Origin: CAZJRB01 sp964547995
Lineage (GTDB): Bacteria; Planctomycetota; Planctomycetia; Pirellulales; Thermoguttaceae
NCBI GenBank assembly: GCA_964547995.1
Contig: CAZJRB010000047.1
Coordinates: forward strand, 1 to 48,994
Direction of reading: 5' to 3'
Length of the DNA stretch: 48,994 nucleotides
Below the pieces are notes generated by a model. It ran no database searches and had not been told where the DNA came from. It saw nothing but the letters and a program-made list of their open reading frames with translations. Shown here in pieces: positions 16,745 through 24,874 of this stretch (positions are counted from its first letter, which is position 1; the number at the start of each line of letters is the position of its first letter). A program made the translations under genes and the position numbers.

Positions 16745-18529
16745 ATGTCGTATCAATCGATCAAGCGCGTCCTCGGCGAGACCAGCCTGGAGCGGAAGTG
16801 CCGCTTTCTGTTCGGGGGGATGCTGCTGGTGTTGATCCTGGCCAGTTTTGCGTGGTTCGGGAGCCAGACGGAGCAGTTGGTCAATCAGCGCAACCCGATC
16901 ATGGGACGTTTGCTGGTGGATCAGAGCATGTTTCAGGAGCATTGGGAGGAGCTGTTAACTGATGAAGGAGAGGAGGTGCTGGTAAAGGAGCTTACGGCGA
17001 GTCTTAGCAAGGAGGACTACTCGTCCAGCTTCATTAAGGCCGACCCGAACGGGAAACCTGTTATCGAACCCGGCCCGGTCGGCAGGGGTGCGACCGATCC
17101 CGAGGACGCCGAACGGCCGGCGCAGAAATTGGACGGATTCGAGAAGGACGTGTTGGCCCGGTTCCTGAAGGCCGGATCCGGGCAGACGCTCCACCCGGAA
17201 GAACCGGCCTTTGTCGAGCGGTTCACGGACGACCGGATCGAGTACCAGTACTACCAGCCGATCTATGCCGAGTCGCAGACGTGCGTGACGTGCCACAACG
17301 CGTTGGGATCGGGGACGTTTCTGGCGGGCGGTGTCCCGTTGAACAAGGGCGACTTGATGGCTGTCGCCAAAGTCTCTATTTCCAACAAACCTACCCAGAC
17401 GGCGCTGAACTGGAACCGGGCGGTCCTGCTGACGACGGCCATCGTGACGGTTTTCCTGGCGATGGTCGCCTCGTACGCCATCGTCCGCTACGTGATCGTC
17501 AAACCGTTGCGCCACCTCCGCAACGTGAGCGACGCGATCAGCCACGGCGATATTTCGCAGCGGGCAGATATTCACACGGGCGACGAGTTCGAATCGCTCG
17601 CCGTGGCGTTCAACCGCATGTTGCAGCACCTGGTCACCATCCAGAACGAGCTTCGCGACGTGAACGCCAACCTCGACGGGAAGGTCGACGAGCTGGCCCA
17701 GGTCAACATGCGGCTGTACGAGATGAACACGATCAAGAGCGATTTCCTCGCCACGATGAGCCACGAGCTGCGGACGCCGCTGAACAGCATTCTCGGGTTT
17801 AGCGACGTGCTCGGGTCGATCGACGCGCTCAGCGACAGGCAGAAGCGGTACGTCGAGAACATCCGCACCTCGGGGAGAACGCTGCTGGAGATGATCAACC
17901 ACATTCTCGACCTGGCGAAGATCGAGAGCGGGAAGATGGACATGCGGCCGACGGAATTCCAAATTGCCCAGATCATCCATGCCCAGTGCGACATGGCACG
18001 GCCGCTGACCGAAAAGAAAAACATCGACCTGGAGATCGACGCCCCGGACAACCTGCCGCCGATGCAGCAGGACCAGGCCCGGGTGCAACAGATCGTCAAC
18101 AACCTGTTGAGCAACGCCATCAAGTTCACGCCCGAAGGCGGACGCATTACCGTTGCCGCGCGGCGCGACGACGAGGATCAACTGGTATTGCAGGTGAGCG
18201 ATACGGGCGTCGGGATCGCCGAAGAGGATCAACAGACGGTCTTCGAGAAGTTCCGCCAGGGGCGCACGGCGGTTCCCACCGGCGACACGATGACCCGCGA
18301 ATACTCGGGGACCGGCCTGGGGCTCTCGATCGTCAAGGAATTGTGCAGGCTGCTCGACGGAAGCATCTCCGTCGAAAGTGAACTCGGAAAGGGAAGCACC
18401 TTCACCGTCCGGCTGCCGTGGACGCTCGAAGAGCAGCCCCGGTTGGATTCGACGCTGGTCGAGGGGTTCGAGGAGTTCACCAAATCCCGCTTCGAGATGC
18501 GCCGGGAACAGATCCCCAACCCGGGATAG
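16745..18529 (+). CDS. Membrane sensor histidine kinase with Tll0287-like haem-type sensor domain
   Basis: A 594-residue protein preceded by GAAGAGG. A first membrane helix (about 20-40, GGMLLVLILASFAWF) leads to a periplasmic domain (about 45-220) with a single CxxCH motif (CVTCH, 180-184) in a DUF3365/Tll0287-like setting (EYQYYQPIYAESQTC). A second helix lies at about 226-248, followed by HAMP (FESLAVAFNRMLQHL) and a coiled coil. HisKA carries the acceptor His340 (MSHELRTPLNSILGF). The ATPase domain has NNLLSNAIKFTPEGG, VSDTGVGI and GTGLGLSIVKEL. Sensing of redox state or a gas through a c-type haem is inferred from CxxCH. No partner regulator is adjacent. It converges on nadA, with repeat copy C between them. 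Confidence 0.93.
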   Translation: MSYQSIKRVLGETSLERKCRFLFGGMLLVLILASFAWFGSQTEQLVNQRNPIMGRLLVDQSMFQEHWEELLTDEGEEVLVKELTASLSKEDYSSSFIKADPNGKPVIEPGPVGRGATDPEDAERPAQKLDGFEKDVLARFLKAGSGQTLHPEEPAFVERFTDDRIEYQYYQPIYAESQTCVTCHNALGSGTFLAGGVPLNKGDLMAVAKVSISNKPTQTALNWNRAVLLTTAIVTVFLAMVASYAIVRYVIVKPLRHLRNVSDAISHGDISQRADIHTGDEFESLAVAFNRMLQHLVTIQNELRDVNANLDGKVDELAQVNMRLYEMNTIKSDFLATMSHELRTPLNSILGFSDVLGSIDALSDRQKRYVENIRTSGRTLLEMINHILDLAKIESGKMDMRPTEFQIAQIIHAQCDMARPLTEKKNIDLEIDAPDNLPPMQQDQARVQQIVNNLLSNAIKFTPEGGRITVAARRDDEDQLVLQVSDTGVGIAEEDQQTVFEKFRQGRTAVPTGDTMTREYSGTGLGLSIVKELCRLLDGSISVESELGKGSTFTVRLPWTLEEQPRLDSTLVEGFEEFTKSRFEMRREQIPNPG

Positions 18530-18558
18530 CCGCAAACACGGGCAAGGGTCAGCGAAGA

Positions 18559-18683
18559 CTATAAAGCCGCGACCGGTGGTCGCGCCGGGCGTTGCCCAAA
18601 ACCGCTACGGCTGGTGATTCGGCGCGACCACCGGTCGCGGCTTTATAAGGAAAATGCCGACGTTATTTCGGTGTGGTCCCTTA
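18559..18683. repeat. MITE-like inverted repeat, copy C
   Basis: The left inner arm CTATAAAGCCGCGACCGGTG (18559 on) pairs with CACCGGTCGCGGCTTTATA. The internal segment contains GCCCAAAACCGCTACGG, in the same orientation as copy A. The right outer arm runs AAAATGCCGACGTTATTTCG to CCCTTA at 18683, whose TTA is the nadA stop codon. The left outer arm is not recognisable. Confidence 0.88.
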
Positions 18684-19826
18684 GGCCAACTCGAGCATGC
18701 GTTTGAGTGCTTCGAGCGCACCGGCGGCCGTTTCGTCATTAACCTTGACGACGTTTACCGGCGTGTCGGCGGCCAGATTTTCGAGCGACCAGCAAAGACG
18801 CGAGAGAGTGATGCGGAACATGGTCGGGCAGATGGCGACCATCGGCGAGAGAAAGTGAACCTCCCGGTCGGGATAGTCCCGCTTCAGGCGGGTGACCATG
18901 TTCAACTCGGTACCCACGGCCCATCGCGTCCCGGGCGGCGAGGCTTCCGCCGCTTGGAGAATCTTGCCCGTCGAACCGCTCATGTCGGCCCGGTCGACGA
19001 CCTCCATCGGGCACTCGGGGTGTACGATGATCTTGATGCCGGGATATTTCTTTCGGAAGTAATCGACATATCCGGGCAGGAACATCTGGTGGATATTGCA
19101 GTGGCCGCGCCAGAGGATCACGCGTCCGGCGCCGATCGCCTCCTCGCTGTTGCCGCCGAGCGCGTACTCGCGGGGGTCCCACACCGGCATTTGTTCGAGC
19201 GGGATTCCCATCGCGCGGGCCGTGTTGCGCCCGAGGTGCTGATCGGGGAAGAACAGTGCGCGGCTGCGCCGTTCGAAGGCCCAGCGGAGCGCCTTCTCGG
19301 CGTTGGCCGAGGTGCAGACGATCCCGCCGTGGCGGCCGCAAAACGCCTTCAGCGCCGCGGTCGAGTTGACGTAGGTGATCGGCGTCAGGTCGCCGGTATC
19401 GATCACGTTGCCGAGTTGGCGCCAGCAGTCTTCGACCTGATCGAGATTGGCCATGTTGGCCAGGGAGCATCCGGCTTTGAGGTCGGGCAGTACGACCGGG
19501 ATGCGCCGGCCGTTCCGCTCGGCCAGTCGCTCGGGGCGGTTTGCCAGGATGTCGGCCGTTTCGGCCATGAAATGGACTCCGCAGAAGACAATCGCCTCGC
19601 ACTCGCGATTGTCGGCGGCCGTGGCGCTGAGCTTGTAGCTATCGCCACGCAGGTTGGAAAGCTCGATGACCGAGTCCCGCTGATAATGGTGCCCGAGGAT
19701 CAAGAGCCGCGGGCCCATCGCGTCGCGGACCTTCCGGATTCGCTCGGTGAGCACGTCGTTGTCGAGCGACTTGTAGGGCGGAAATTCGTACGCCGGGGGC
19801 GTTGTCGGGTCGATTTGCGTGCTCAT
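18681..19826 (-). CDS. nadA: Quinolinate synthase
   Basis: Condenses iminoaspartate with dihydroxyacetone phosphate to quinolinate, the first committed intermediate of de novo NAD synthesis, using an oxygen-sensitive [4Fe-4S] cluster. The 381-residue protein has the three-fold Rossmann-like repeat, with ILGHHYQRDSV, FCGVHFMAETA, PDLKAGCSLA, YVNSTAALKA, FPDQHLGRNTA, WRGHCNIHQ, VHPECP and SPMVAICPTM. Cluster ligands are most likely Cys120, Cys243 and Cys333; their spacing (123 and 90) fits the Bacillus-type enzyme. Glu271 in HPEC matches the catalytic Glu. No nadB is in the window. Its TAA stop is the last triplet of repeat copy C. Confidence 0.96.
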   Translation of the reverse strand: MSTQIDPTTPPAYEFPPYKSLDNDVLTERIRKVRDAMGPRLLILGHHYQRDSVIELSNLRGDSYKLSATAADNRECEAIVFCGVHFMAETADILANRPERLAERNGRRIPVVLPDLKAGCSLANMANLDQVEDCWRQLGNVIDTGDLTPITYVNSTAALKAFCGRHGGIVCTSANAEKALRWAFERRSRALFFPDQHLGRNTARAMGIPLEQMPVWDPREYALGGNSEEAIGAGRVILWRGHCNIHQMFLPGYVDYFRKKYPGIKIIVHPECPMEVVDRADMSGSTGKILQAAEASPPGTRWAVGTELNMVTRLKRDYPDREVHFLSPMVAICPTMFRITLSRLCWSLENLAADTPVNVVKVNDETAAGALEALKRMLELA

Positions 19827-19864
19827 GGGGAATTGTGGATGTGTGGCGTTCGTTGCTTGTCGGA

Positions 19865-19873
19865 ATTATACCA
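19865..19873 (-). promoter_or_regulatory. Extended -10 promoter element of nadA
   Basis: On the minus strand this reads TGGTATAAT, a perfect extended -10 box about 40 bp before the nadA ATG. No good -35 lies at the usual distance; a TTGACC is too close. Confidence 0.45.
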
Positions 19874-19965
19874 GATAACCGGTCAAAGAACAGAGGGGCT
19901 TCGCAGCCTACTGCCGGGGAGTCTCTCAAAGAAACATATGGAGGAGTACGCGTCGCAGCGACGAG

Positions 19966-20337
19966 TCAGCTCGGTTCCACCAACCCTTGGTCGATTAGGA
20001 TTCGCAGGCTACCCAAGGGCATGAATTCAGAGACTGCCGCCCCCTGCCGGATGCGTTCGAGAACTTTGCCGGAGACCGGGTCGTCGAGCACCAGGCGACC
20101 GCTCGCCAGAAGGCAGTCCAAGTCGGCATTCCTTTCGACTCGCGCCCGCCGATACACGACACATGTTCGCCGACGCACGAACCTGTGGTCTCCGGGATGA
20201 AGGATGCACGAGGGGTCCAGGCCGCGATCCGTCGAGAAATTCACGAACAACACGTTCTCCGGGTTTTTGGCAGGGTCAGATATTACGACCCAAAGATGCG
20301 GCAGGGAGCCGAACTTGAACGTATCCCCGGCTTCCAT
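19966..20337 (-). CDS. Putative toxin partner of a Panacea antitoxin
   Basis: A 123-residue protein whose ATG at 20337 has AGGTGAAAG upstream. It starts 13 bp after the Panacea gene stop. The first half looks beta-rich (GDTFKFGSLPHLWVVISDP, VLFVNFSTDRG, HPGDHRFVRRRTCVVYRRA), recalling the small beta-barrel of PemK/MazF-like proteins, though I see no family motif that proves it. The second half is helical (GKVLERIRQGAAVSEFMPLG). The toxin assignment is an inference from its pairing with a Panacea-domain gene. It could instead be another kind of neighbour of that antitoxin family. Confidence 0.7.
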   Translation of the reverse strand: MEAGDTFKFGSLPHLWVVISDPAKNPENVLFVNFSTDRGLDPSCILHPGDHRFVRRRTCVVYRRARVERNADLDCLLASGRLVLDDPVSGKVLERIRQGAAVSEFMPLGSLRILIDQGLVEPS

Positions 20338-20350
20338 GCTTTCACCTGCA

Positions 20351-20917
20351 TTATGCTTCGGAAAACATGCGGTCTATCTCTGCTTCCTCGGTCGCTTCCT
20401 GGAGGATCGCTTCCTTGTCCGCCGATCTGCCGACGGCATCGATAATGTCCTCCAGCGGGATTGTCTCCGAAGCGTTTGCCGCCGGATCGGAACAGTGATT
20501 GATCCACTCGGGGAATGTGTGAGTCACTTCCGCAATATCCATGTCGTCTACTGCCGCGAACTTCTCGGAAGTCGCGTTCAGTGTGCGGATTTCATAGCGG
20601 GACAACTCCGACACGCCGGGGTCTTCAACCATTTCGATCTGGTAGCGGTCCTTTTGGAAGTGCTCGGACCACGCCGGCTCATCAATGTGCTCGCCCTTGA
20701 TGAGGTCGTAGACCGCACTGTGGAGCGGGCCGTACTTCATGGCGACGGGCCGAATGCCGAGAATCGGCCGGCAAGATTCCCGGAGGCTCTCCCGGTCGGC
20801 AATGTACAGTAACTTGAGAAGACGCAAGTAGCTCATGTGGTGGTCTCTTTCGCACTTCAGCAAGACCCCCACTGCTTGGATGATCTTTTTGGTTGAGGGG
20901 CGGAAGAACGTCACCAT
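20351..20917 (-). CDS. Panacea-domain (DUF4065/SocA-like) antitoxin
   Basis: A protein of about 188 residues. ATG 20917 has AAGGAG very close upstream; a GTG at 20929 is an alternative start. The first 130 residues form the Panacea domain: IIQAVGVLLKCERDHHMSYL, RLLKLLYIADRESL, KYGPLHSAVYDLIKG and ELSRYEIRTLNATSE, the pattern of the DUF4065/SocA/GepA family. Panacea is a promiscuous antitoxin domain that neutralises unrelated toxins. The acidic C-terminal tail (about 150-188, DKEAILQEATEEAEIDRM) may contact the partner. Antitoxin first, then the small gene at 19966, is a normal type II order. A dyad overlapping its promoter region suggests autoregulation. Confidence 0.85.
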   Translation of the reverse strand: MVTFFRPSTKKIIQAVGVLLKCERDHHMSYLRLLKLLYIADRESLRESCRPILGIRPVAMKYGPLHSAVYDLIKGEHIDEPAWSEHFQKDRYQIEMVEDPGVSELSRYEIRTLNATSEKFAAVDDMDIAEVTHTFPEWINHCSDPAANASETIPLEDIIDAVGRSADKEAILQEATEEAEIDRMFSEA

Positions 20918-20969
20918 AGACTCCTTCACTATTCGGCTAACCTATCACGCTACCCGGCCACACCGGCCT

Positions 20970-20998
20970 TTTCAAGTGTCTGGAAATAAGGAGACACT
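20970..20998 (-). promoter_or_regulatory. Candidate operator and -35 of the Panacea operon
   Basis: The perfect dyad AGTGTCT (20975-20981) / AGACACT (20992-20998) is separated by 10 bp. On the minus strand TTGAAA (20970-20975) begins at the dyad edge and could be the -35; the matching -10 is poor. This geometry fits an autoregulatory site, but the dyad could also be a 3' structure of fxsA. Confidence 0.35.
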
Positions 20999-21064
20999 GA
21001 AATCCACCACGCAGATTATTCTACCATATTCCAGGGGGAAGATCAAGGTGCGTGCCGGGCCACG

Positions 21065-21523
21065 CTACTTCCCGTCCCCCGCGTCTTCGGAGGGCACGTC
21101 GATGATCTTTGTTTCGATGATCTCGTCGTGGGGATGAGGTTGATCGCCGGGTGTGATGATGTTGATCTGCGCCTGGAACCGCCGCTTGAGCCGGTCTTTC
21201 ACCACGCGGCGGAACGGCGGCGTCAGCAGCGCGAAGCCGACGAGATCGGTGAGGACACCGGGTGTGACCAGCAGGGCGCCGGCGACCAGGATCATCAGGC
21301 CGTCCATGAGCGGATCGGCTGGAAGCCGCCCTGCGGCCATCGTCTCGTGTACCCGTCGCCAGCAGCGGAGGCCTTGCCGGCGGGCGAGCCATGCCCCCAC
21401 CACGCCGGTCAGAACGACCAACCCCAACGTGAACCACCAATTCGTTACGTTCGCCAGGAGCAGGAGCAGACACAGCTCTACCAGCGGGATCAAGGTAAAC
21501 AGGAGGAATAGCCGCAATAGCAT
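21065..21523 (-). CDS. fxsA: FxsA-family membrane protein
   Basis: A 152-residue inner-membrane protein. Hydrophobic segments lie at about 2-22 (LRLFLLFTLIPLVELCLLLL), 28-46 (WWFTLGLVVLTGVVGAWLA) and 74-92 (LMILVAGALLVTPGVLTDL). The turn LVTPGVLTDLVGFALLTPPFR is the FxsA family signature. In E. coli overproduced FxsA relieves F-plasmid exclusion of phage T7; its normal role is unknown. The C-terminal tail is cytoplasmic-looking and acidic. It starts 4 bp after the TPR gene and is probably cotranscribed with it. Confidence 0.9.
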   Translation of the reverse strand: MLLRLFLLFTLIPLVELCLLLLLANVTNWWFTLGLVVLTGVVGAWLARRQGLRCWRRVHETMAAGRLPADPLMDGLMILVAGALLVTPGVLTDLVGFALLTPPFRRVVKDRLKRRFQAQINIITPGDQPHPHDEIIETKIIDVPSEDAGDGK

Positions 21524-21527
21524 GGCA

Positions 21528-23588
21528 CTACCGCAGCCGGGTTGTGCCGTTGAGCTTTGTAGCCATTTCCTCGAACTCGATAGCCTTGTTTTGGGCGCCG
21601 ATCTTCCGGTGCATCGAGGCGAGGTTATTGTAGGGGACGCTCAGGGCGGACTCGTCGAGGTAGCCCAGCCGGACGGCCCGCTGCATGAGGTCGACGCCGG
21701 TTTGCGTCAGTTCGAGGGCCTTGTCGCGTTGGCCGGCCTCCCAGTACGAAACACCCATGCTGACGAACGTTTCGCCGTGCCGGCCGAGGTCGGGCATTGC
21801 CTCTTCGGGGATGGGGCGCCGCAGCAGCGGCAGCGCCTTCTCGAACCAGACGATTGCGTCGTCGTGGTTGTCATCGGTCACGGCATGAATAGCGCCCAGC
21901 CGGAAGTAGAGCCGGCCGAGCAGGTAGCCGGCAGTAGCCGTGCGGCTTCCGTCGTCGGTCATGGTCAGGTATACGACGGCCTGCTTGCCGTACTTCAACG
22001 CGCCGGTTTGATCTTCCCGCATCTGGCAGACCTGCAAGGCGTCGTAGAGCGCCATACCCAAATCCCATTCGAGTTGTGCCTTGCGATGCGGATCGCGGCA
22101 GCCGTCGAGGAGTTTGCGGCCGGAGCGGACCGCGACGTTGGTCCAGCCGGTGCAATCGAGCCCGCCGCGCACGCCGACGCAAGCGGCCAAGGCCCGCGTG
22201 GCAACTCGGAACCGGTGCTCTTCGGTGGCTGCTTCGTTTTCGATCAGGTCGTCGGCGCAGCGGTTTGCCCGGCTCAGCCAGCGATCGACGGCCTTTTCCT
22301 TCTGTTTCCAATTTCCCCAGGCGATGTCGTGAGCGGCGCCGAGATGGGCGTCGACGAGGACCTCCTTGGCAATCAGCCGGACGGCGGGATGTGGGTCGCG
22401 CGTGAGCGAATCGGCCGTCTTGACCGCCCGCATGTGGTACTCGATGGCGGCGTTGTAGTTGGGAACCGGGCCGGAGGCGAGCAGATCGCCGACGAGGCAG
22501 AGCGCGCGGGCCTTCAGTTGCGGGCGATCCTCGCTCATCTTGATCGCCCTCTTCGCTTCCTGAATCGCTTCATTCAGTCGGCCTATGTGGCCGAGTATCT
22601 GCGCCCGGGCAAGCCGGTATTGGACGTTCTTCGGATCGAAGCGGACCGCACGGGTCGCACTCACAACGGCCTTGTCGAGATTCCCCCGGGCGGCGAGGGC
22701 ACGGCCGTGCAGCCAGTGTGCTTTGGCGCCGCCGTTCTCGAGTTTCAAGGCCTGCTCGATGTCTTGCAGGCTCAGCGCCGGTTCTGCGTCGAGGTTTGTC
22801 TCGGCGCGAAGGATGAACGATTCGGCGTTGACGGGCTCGATGATGATTTCAGCAACGTTCATGGTAGCCGTACCCGCCGTGTCGCTGGGCGTGAAGGAGA
22901 ACAAGACGCCCCGTTCCGGGTAGACCTGGCCGAGGATCTCCCCGAGATCGCTCGATACGAGCACCGGCCGGAAATGGCCGAGTTCCAACTGCCCGGCAAG
23001 TTCCTTGGCCGGGAGGATTTGGTGAAGGCGGACCACGATCGACGCCACCTTGCCCTGTCGGAAAGCGACTTCGATTTGCTCGAACGGCTTGATGGCGTAG
23101 AGGTGCAAGAGCGAGTTGCCTTGTTTTCGCGCCCTTTGGGGTTGTCCCCAGGCCTTCTCAACGTCGGCCAAGGTCGACTCTCCGGGCGTGATCCGGTTGA
23201 ACGCGGCGGTTTCGACCTTCACCTTGTTGATCTCGAGCGAATCGGGAATCGGCTCAAGCGGTGCCGCATCGGATGGAGCGAGCGGCAGCGGAACGGGCAC
23301 CGAGGGTGCGGGGACCGGCTTGGGATCGGAGGCCGGCTCGAGTTGCCTCGCTGGCGTCGGTCTCGGCGATTCCATCGAAGGCATCACGTTCAGCGAGCCA
23401 TCCTCCGCCCGCCGCAAGCGCGCGTCCGGGCGCACCGCCGGGGTGGGCCGGAGTTGTGGGGCAACCGATTCGTCTTCCGCCAGCAACAGCCTTGCTTTCG
23501 TCTGGGCAAACGCCGTCCCGGCAGACAACACCAGCAACACTGCGAGAAGAGTGACGCCCCCCGACTGTTTCGTTATTCTAAAACGCAT
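21528..23588 (-). CDS. Exported TPR-repeat protein
   Basis: A 686-residue protein with AAGGAGG 8 bases before the ATG and a signal peptide (VTLLAVLLVLSAGTAFAQ, residues 12-29). A Pro-rich linker (about 75-105) leads to a domain at 115-185 (ITPGESTLADVEKAWGQP, LYAIKPFEQIEVAFRQGKV) resembling the SmpA/BamE-like periplasmic fold that appears in many planctomycete proteins. From about 270 to the end are tetratricopeptide repeats (AKAHWLHGRALAARGNLDKA, VQYRLARAQILGHIGRLNEA). TPR arrays bind proteins, so a scaffold role in the periplasm is inferred. It heads a two-gene operon with fxsA. Confidence 0.85.
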   Translation of the reverse strand: MRFRITKQSGGVTLLAVLLVLSAGTAFAQTKARLLLAEDESVAPQLRPTPAVRPDARLRRAEDGSLNVMPSMESPRPTPARQLEPASDPKPVPAPSVPVPLPLAPSDAAPLEPIPDSLEINKVKVETAAFNRITPGESTLADVEKAWGQPQRARKQGNSLLHLYAIKPFEQIEVAFRQGKVASIVVRLHQILPAKELAGQLELGHFRPVLVSSDLGEILGQVYPERGVLFSFTPSDTAGTATMNVAEIIIEPVNAESFILRAETNLDAEPALSLQDIEQALKLENGGAKAHWLHGRALAARGNLDKAVVSATRAVRFDPKNVQYRLARAQILGHIGRLNEAIQEAKRAIKMSEDRPQLKARALCLVGDLLASGPVPNYNAAIEYHMRAVKTADSLTRDPHPAVRLIAKEVLVDAHLGAAHDIAWGNWKQKEKAVDRWLSRANRCADDLIENEAATEEHRFRVATRALAACVGVRGGLDCTGWTNVAVRSGRKLLDGCRDPHRKAQLEWDLGMALYDALQVCQMREDQTGALKYGKQAVVYLTMTDDGSRTATAGYLLGRLYFRLGAIHAVTDDNHDDAIVWFEKALPLLRRPIPEEAMPDLGRHGETFVSMGVSYWEAGQRDKALELTQTGVDLMQRAVRLGYLDESALSVPYNNLASMHRKIGAQNKAIEFEEMATKLNGTTRLR

Positions 23589-23878
23589 TCTAGTTCCTCC
23601 TTGAACTTGACCGGCTGGGCCGGGTGACCGGATAAGGGTCTAATACCGCAAAAATCGTGCGGGAGTGTACTCCCATTAAGCCACCGAAGTCCAGACGGGA
23701 TTTGGCAATCGGGCCTCAATTCGCCAAGAAGGCGAGCCTAAGCGGCAAGAAACGGAACCGGGCTGCTCGCGACACCCGCTATTTGAGCAGGAAGACAAAC
23801 AGCTTCGGAAATGTGGGATAAATGGCGGTTATGGGAGGAAGAGTGCTAGCACCACCGGGGCCGATCACTTCCGCAACC

Positions 23879-24874
23879 TCAGCAATTCGGCGTCGGGGGG
23901 CGGAAGTCGCTCATCTCGATCGATCGGAACCACTCGATCGTCTTGGCGAGGCCCGCGCGAATCTCGACGCTCGGTTCCCAGCCGAGTTTCTCACGCGCAA
24001 GGGTGATGTCGGGCTGGCGTTGGGCCGGATCGTCGGCCGGGAGCGGTTCGTAGATCAGCTTCGATCGGGATTCGGTCAGTTCGAGGACCAGCTCGGCCAG
24101 GCGGAGGATCGTGAACTCGCCGGGGTTGCCGAGGTTGACCGGGCCGGTGAAGTCGTCGGGACCGTCCATCATGCGAATCAACCCTTCGACGAGATCGTCG
24201 CGGTAGCAGAACGAGCGGGTCTGCCGCCCGTCGCCGAAGATCGTGATGTTCTCGCCGTGGAGCGCCTGGCGGATGAAGTTCGAGATCACACGGCCGTCGA
24301 ACGGGTGCATCCGCGGGCCGTAGGTGTTGAAGATTCGGGCGATGCGGATGTTGACGTTGTTGGCGCGGTGGTAATCCATGAAGAGGGTTTCGGCCGCTCG
24401 TTTCCCCTCGTCGTAGCACGCCCTGGGGCCGAGCGTGTTGACCGAGCCGCGGTAGCTTTCCGGTTGGGGATGGATCTCGGGGTCGCCGTAGATCTCGCTG
24501 GTCGAGGCCTGAAGCACTTTGGCCCGGCACCGCTTGGCCATCCCCAGCACGTTGATCGCACCGGTGACCGACGTTTTCATCGTCTTGATCGGGTTGTACT
24601 GGTAGTGTCCCGGCGCGGCGGGGCACGCCAGGTTGTAGATCTCGTCGACTTCAAGGAAGATCGGCAAGGTGATGTCGTGACGGACCAGTTCGAAATTGGG
24701 CTGGCTCAACAGGTGGGCTACGTTCGACTTCTGGCTGGTAAAGAAGTTGTCCAAACAAATGACGTCGTGGCCTTGCTGAATCAGCCGTTCGCACAAATGG
24801 GAGCCGAGGAAACCGGCGCCGCCGGTCACGAGGACCCGTTTCAGAGGTTGGGATGAGGAGTGTTTCAAGAGCAC
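23879..24874 (-). CDS. UDP-glucuronate decarboxylase (UDP-xylose synthase)
   Basis: A short-chain dehydrogenase-type enzyme of about 330 residues that converts UDP-glucuronate to UDP-xylose for surface polysaccharides. It shows the NAD-binding GGAGFLGSHLCERL, LDNFFTS, YNLACPAAPGHYQ, ASTSEIYGDPEIHPQPE, the catalytic Tyr-Lys pair in ACYDEGKRAAE, ARIFNTYGPRM and YGDG-like FGDGRQTRSF. This set is specific for the UXS branch of NAD-dependent epimerases. No ATG is available. GTG at 24874 or TTG at 24868 are the likely starts, and both overlap the end of nrdJ (the TTG shares TTGA with the nrdJ stop), so translation is probably coupled. The frame is open far upstream inside nrdJ, but that part is not homologous-looking. 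Confidence 0.93.
   Translation of the reverse strand: MLLKHSSSQPLKRVLVTGGAGFLGSHLCERLIQQGHDVICLDNFFTSQKSNVAHLLSQPNFELVRHDITLPIFLEVDEIYNLACPAAPGHYQYNPIKTMKTSVTGAINVLGMAKRCRAKVLQASTSEIYGDPEIHPQPESYRGSVNTLGPRACYDEGKRAAETLFMDYHRANNVNIRIARIFNTYGPRMHPFDGRVISNFIRQALHGENITIFGDGRQTRSFCYRDDLVEGLIRMMDGPDDFTGPVNLGNPGEFTILRLAELVLELTESRSKLIYEPLPADDPAQRQPDITLAREKLGWEPSVEIRAGLAKTIEWFRSIEMSDFRPPTPNC

Noticed and set aside
23822..24856. Long open frame on the plus strand opposite the UDP-xylose synthase gene
   Set aside because: It mirrors a clear enzyme gene, has no motif of its own and follows from GC-rich codon structure.
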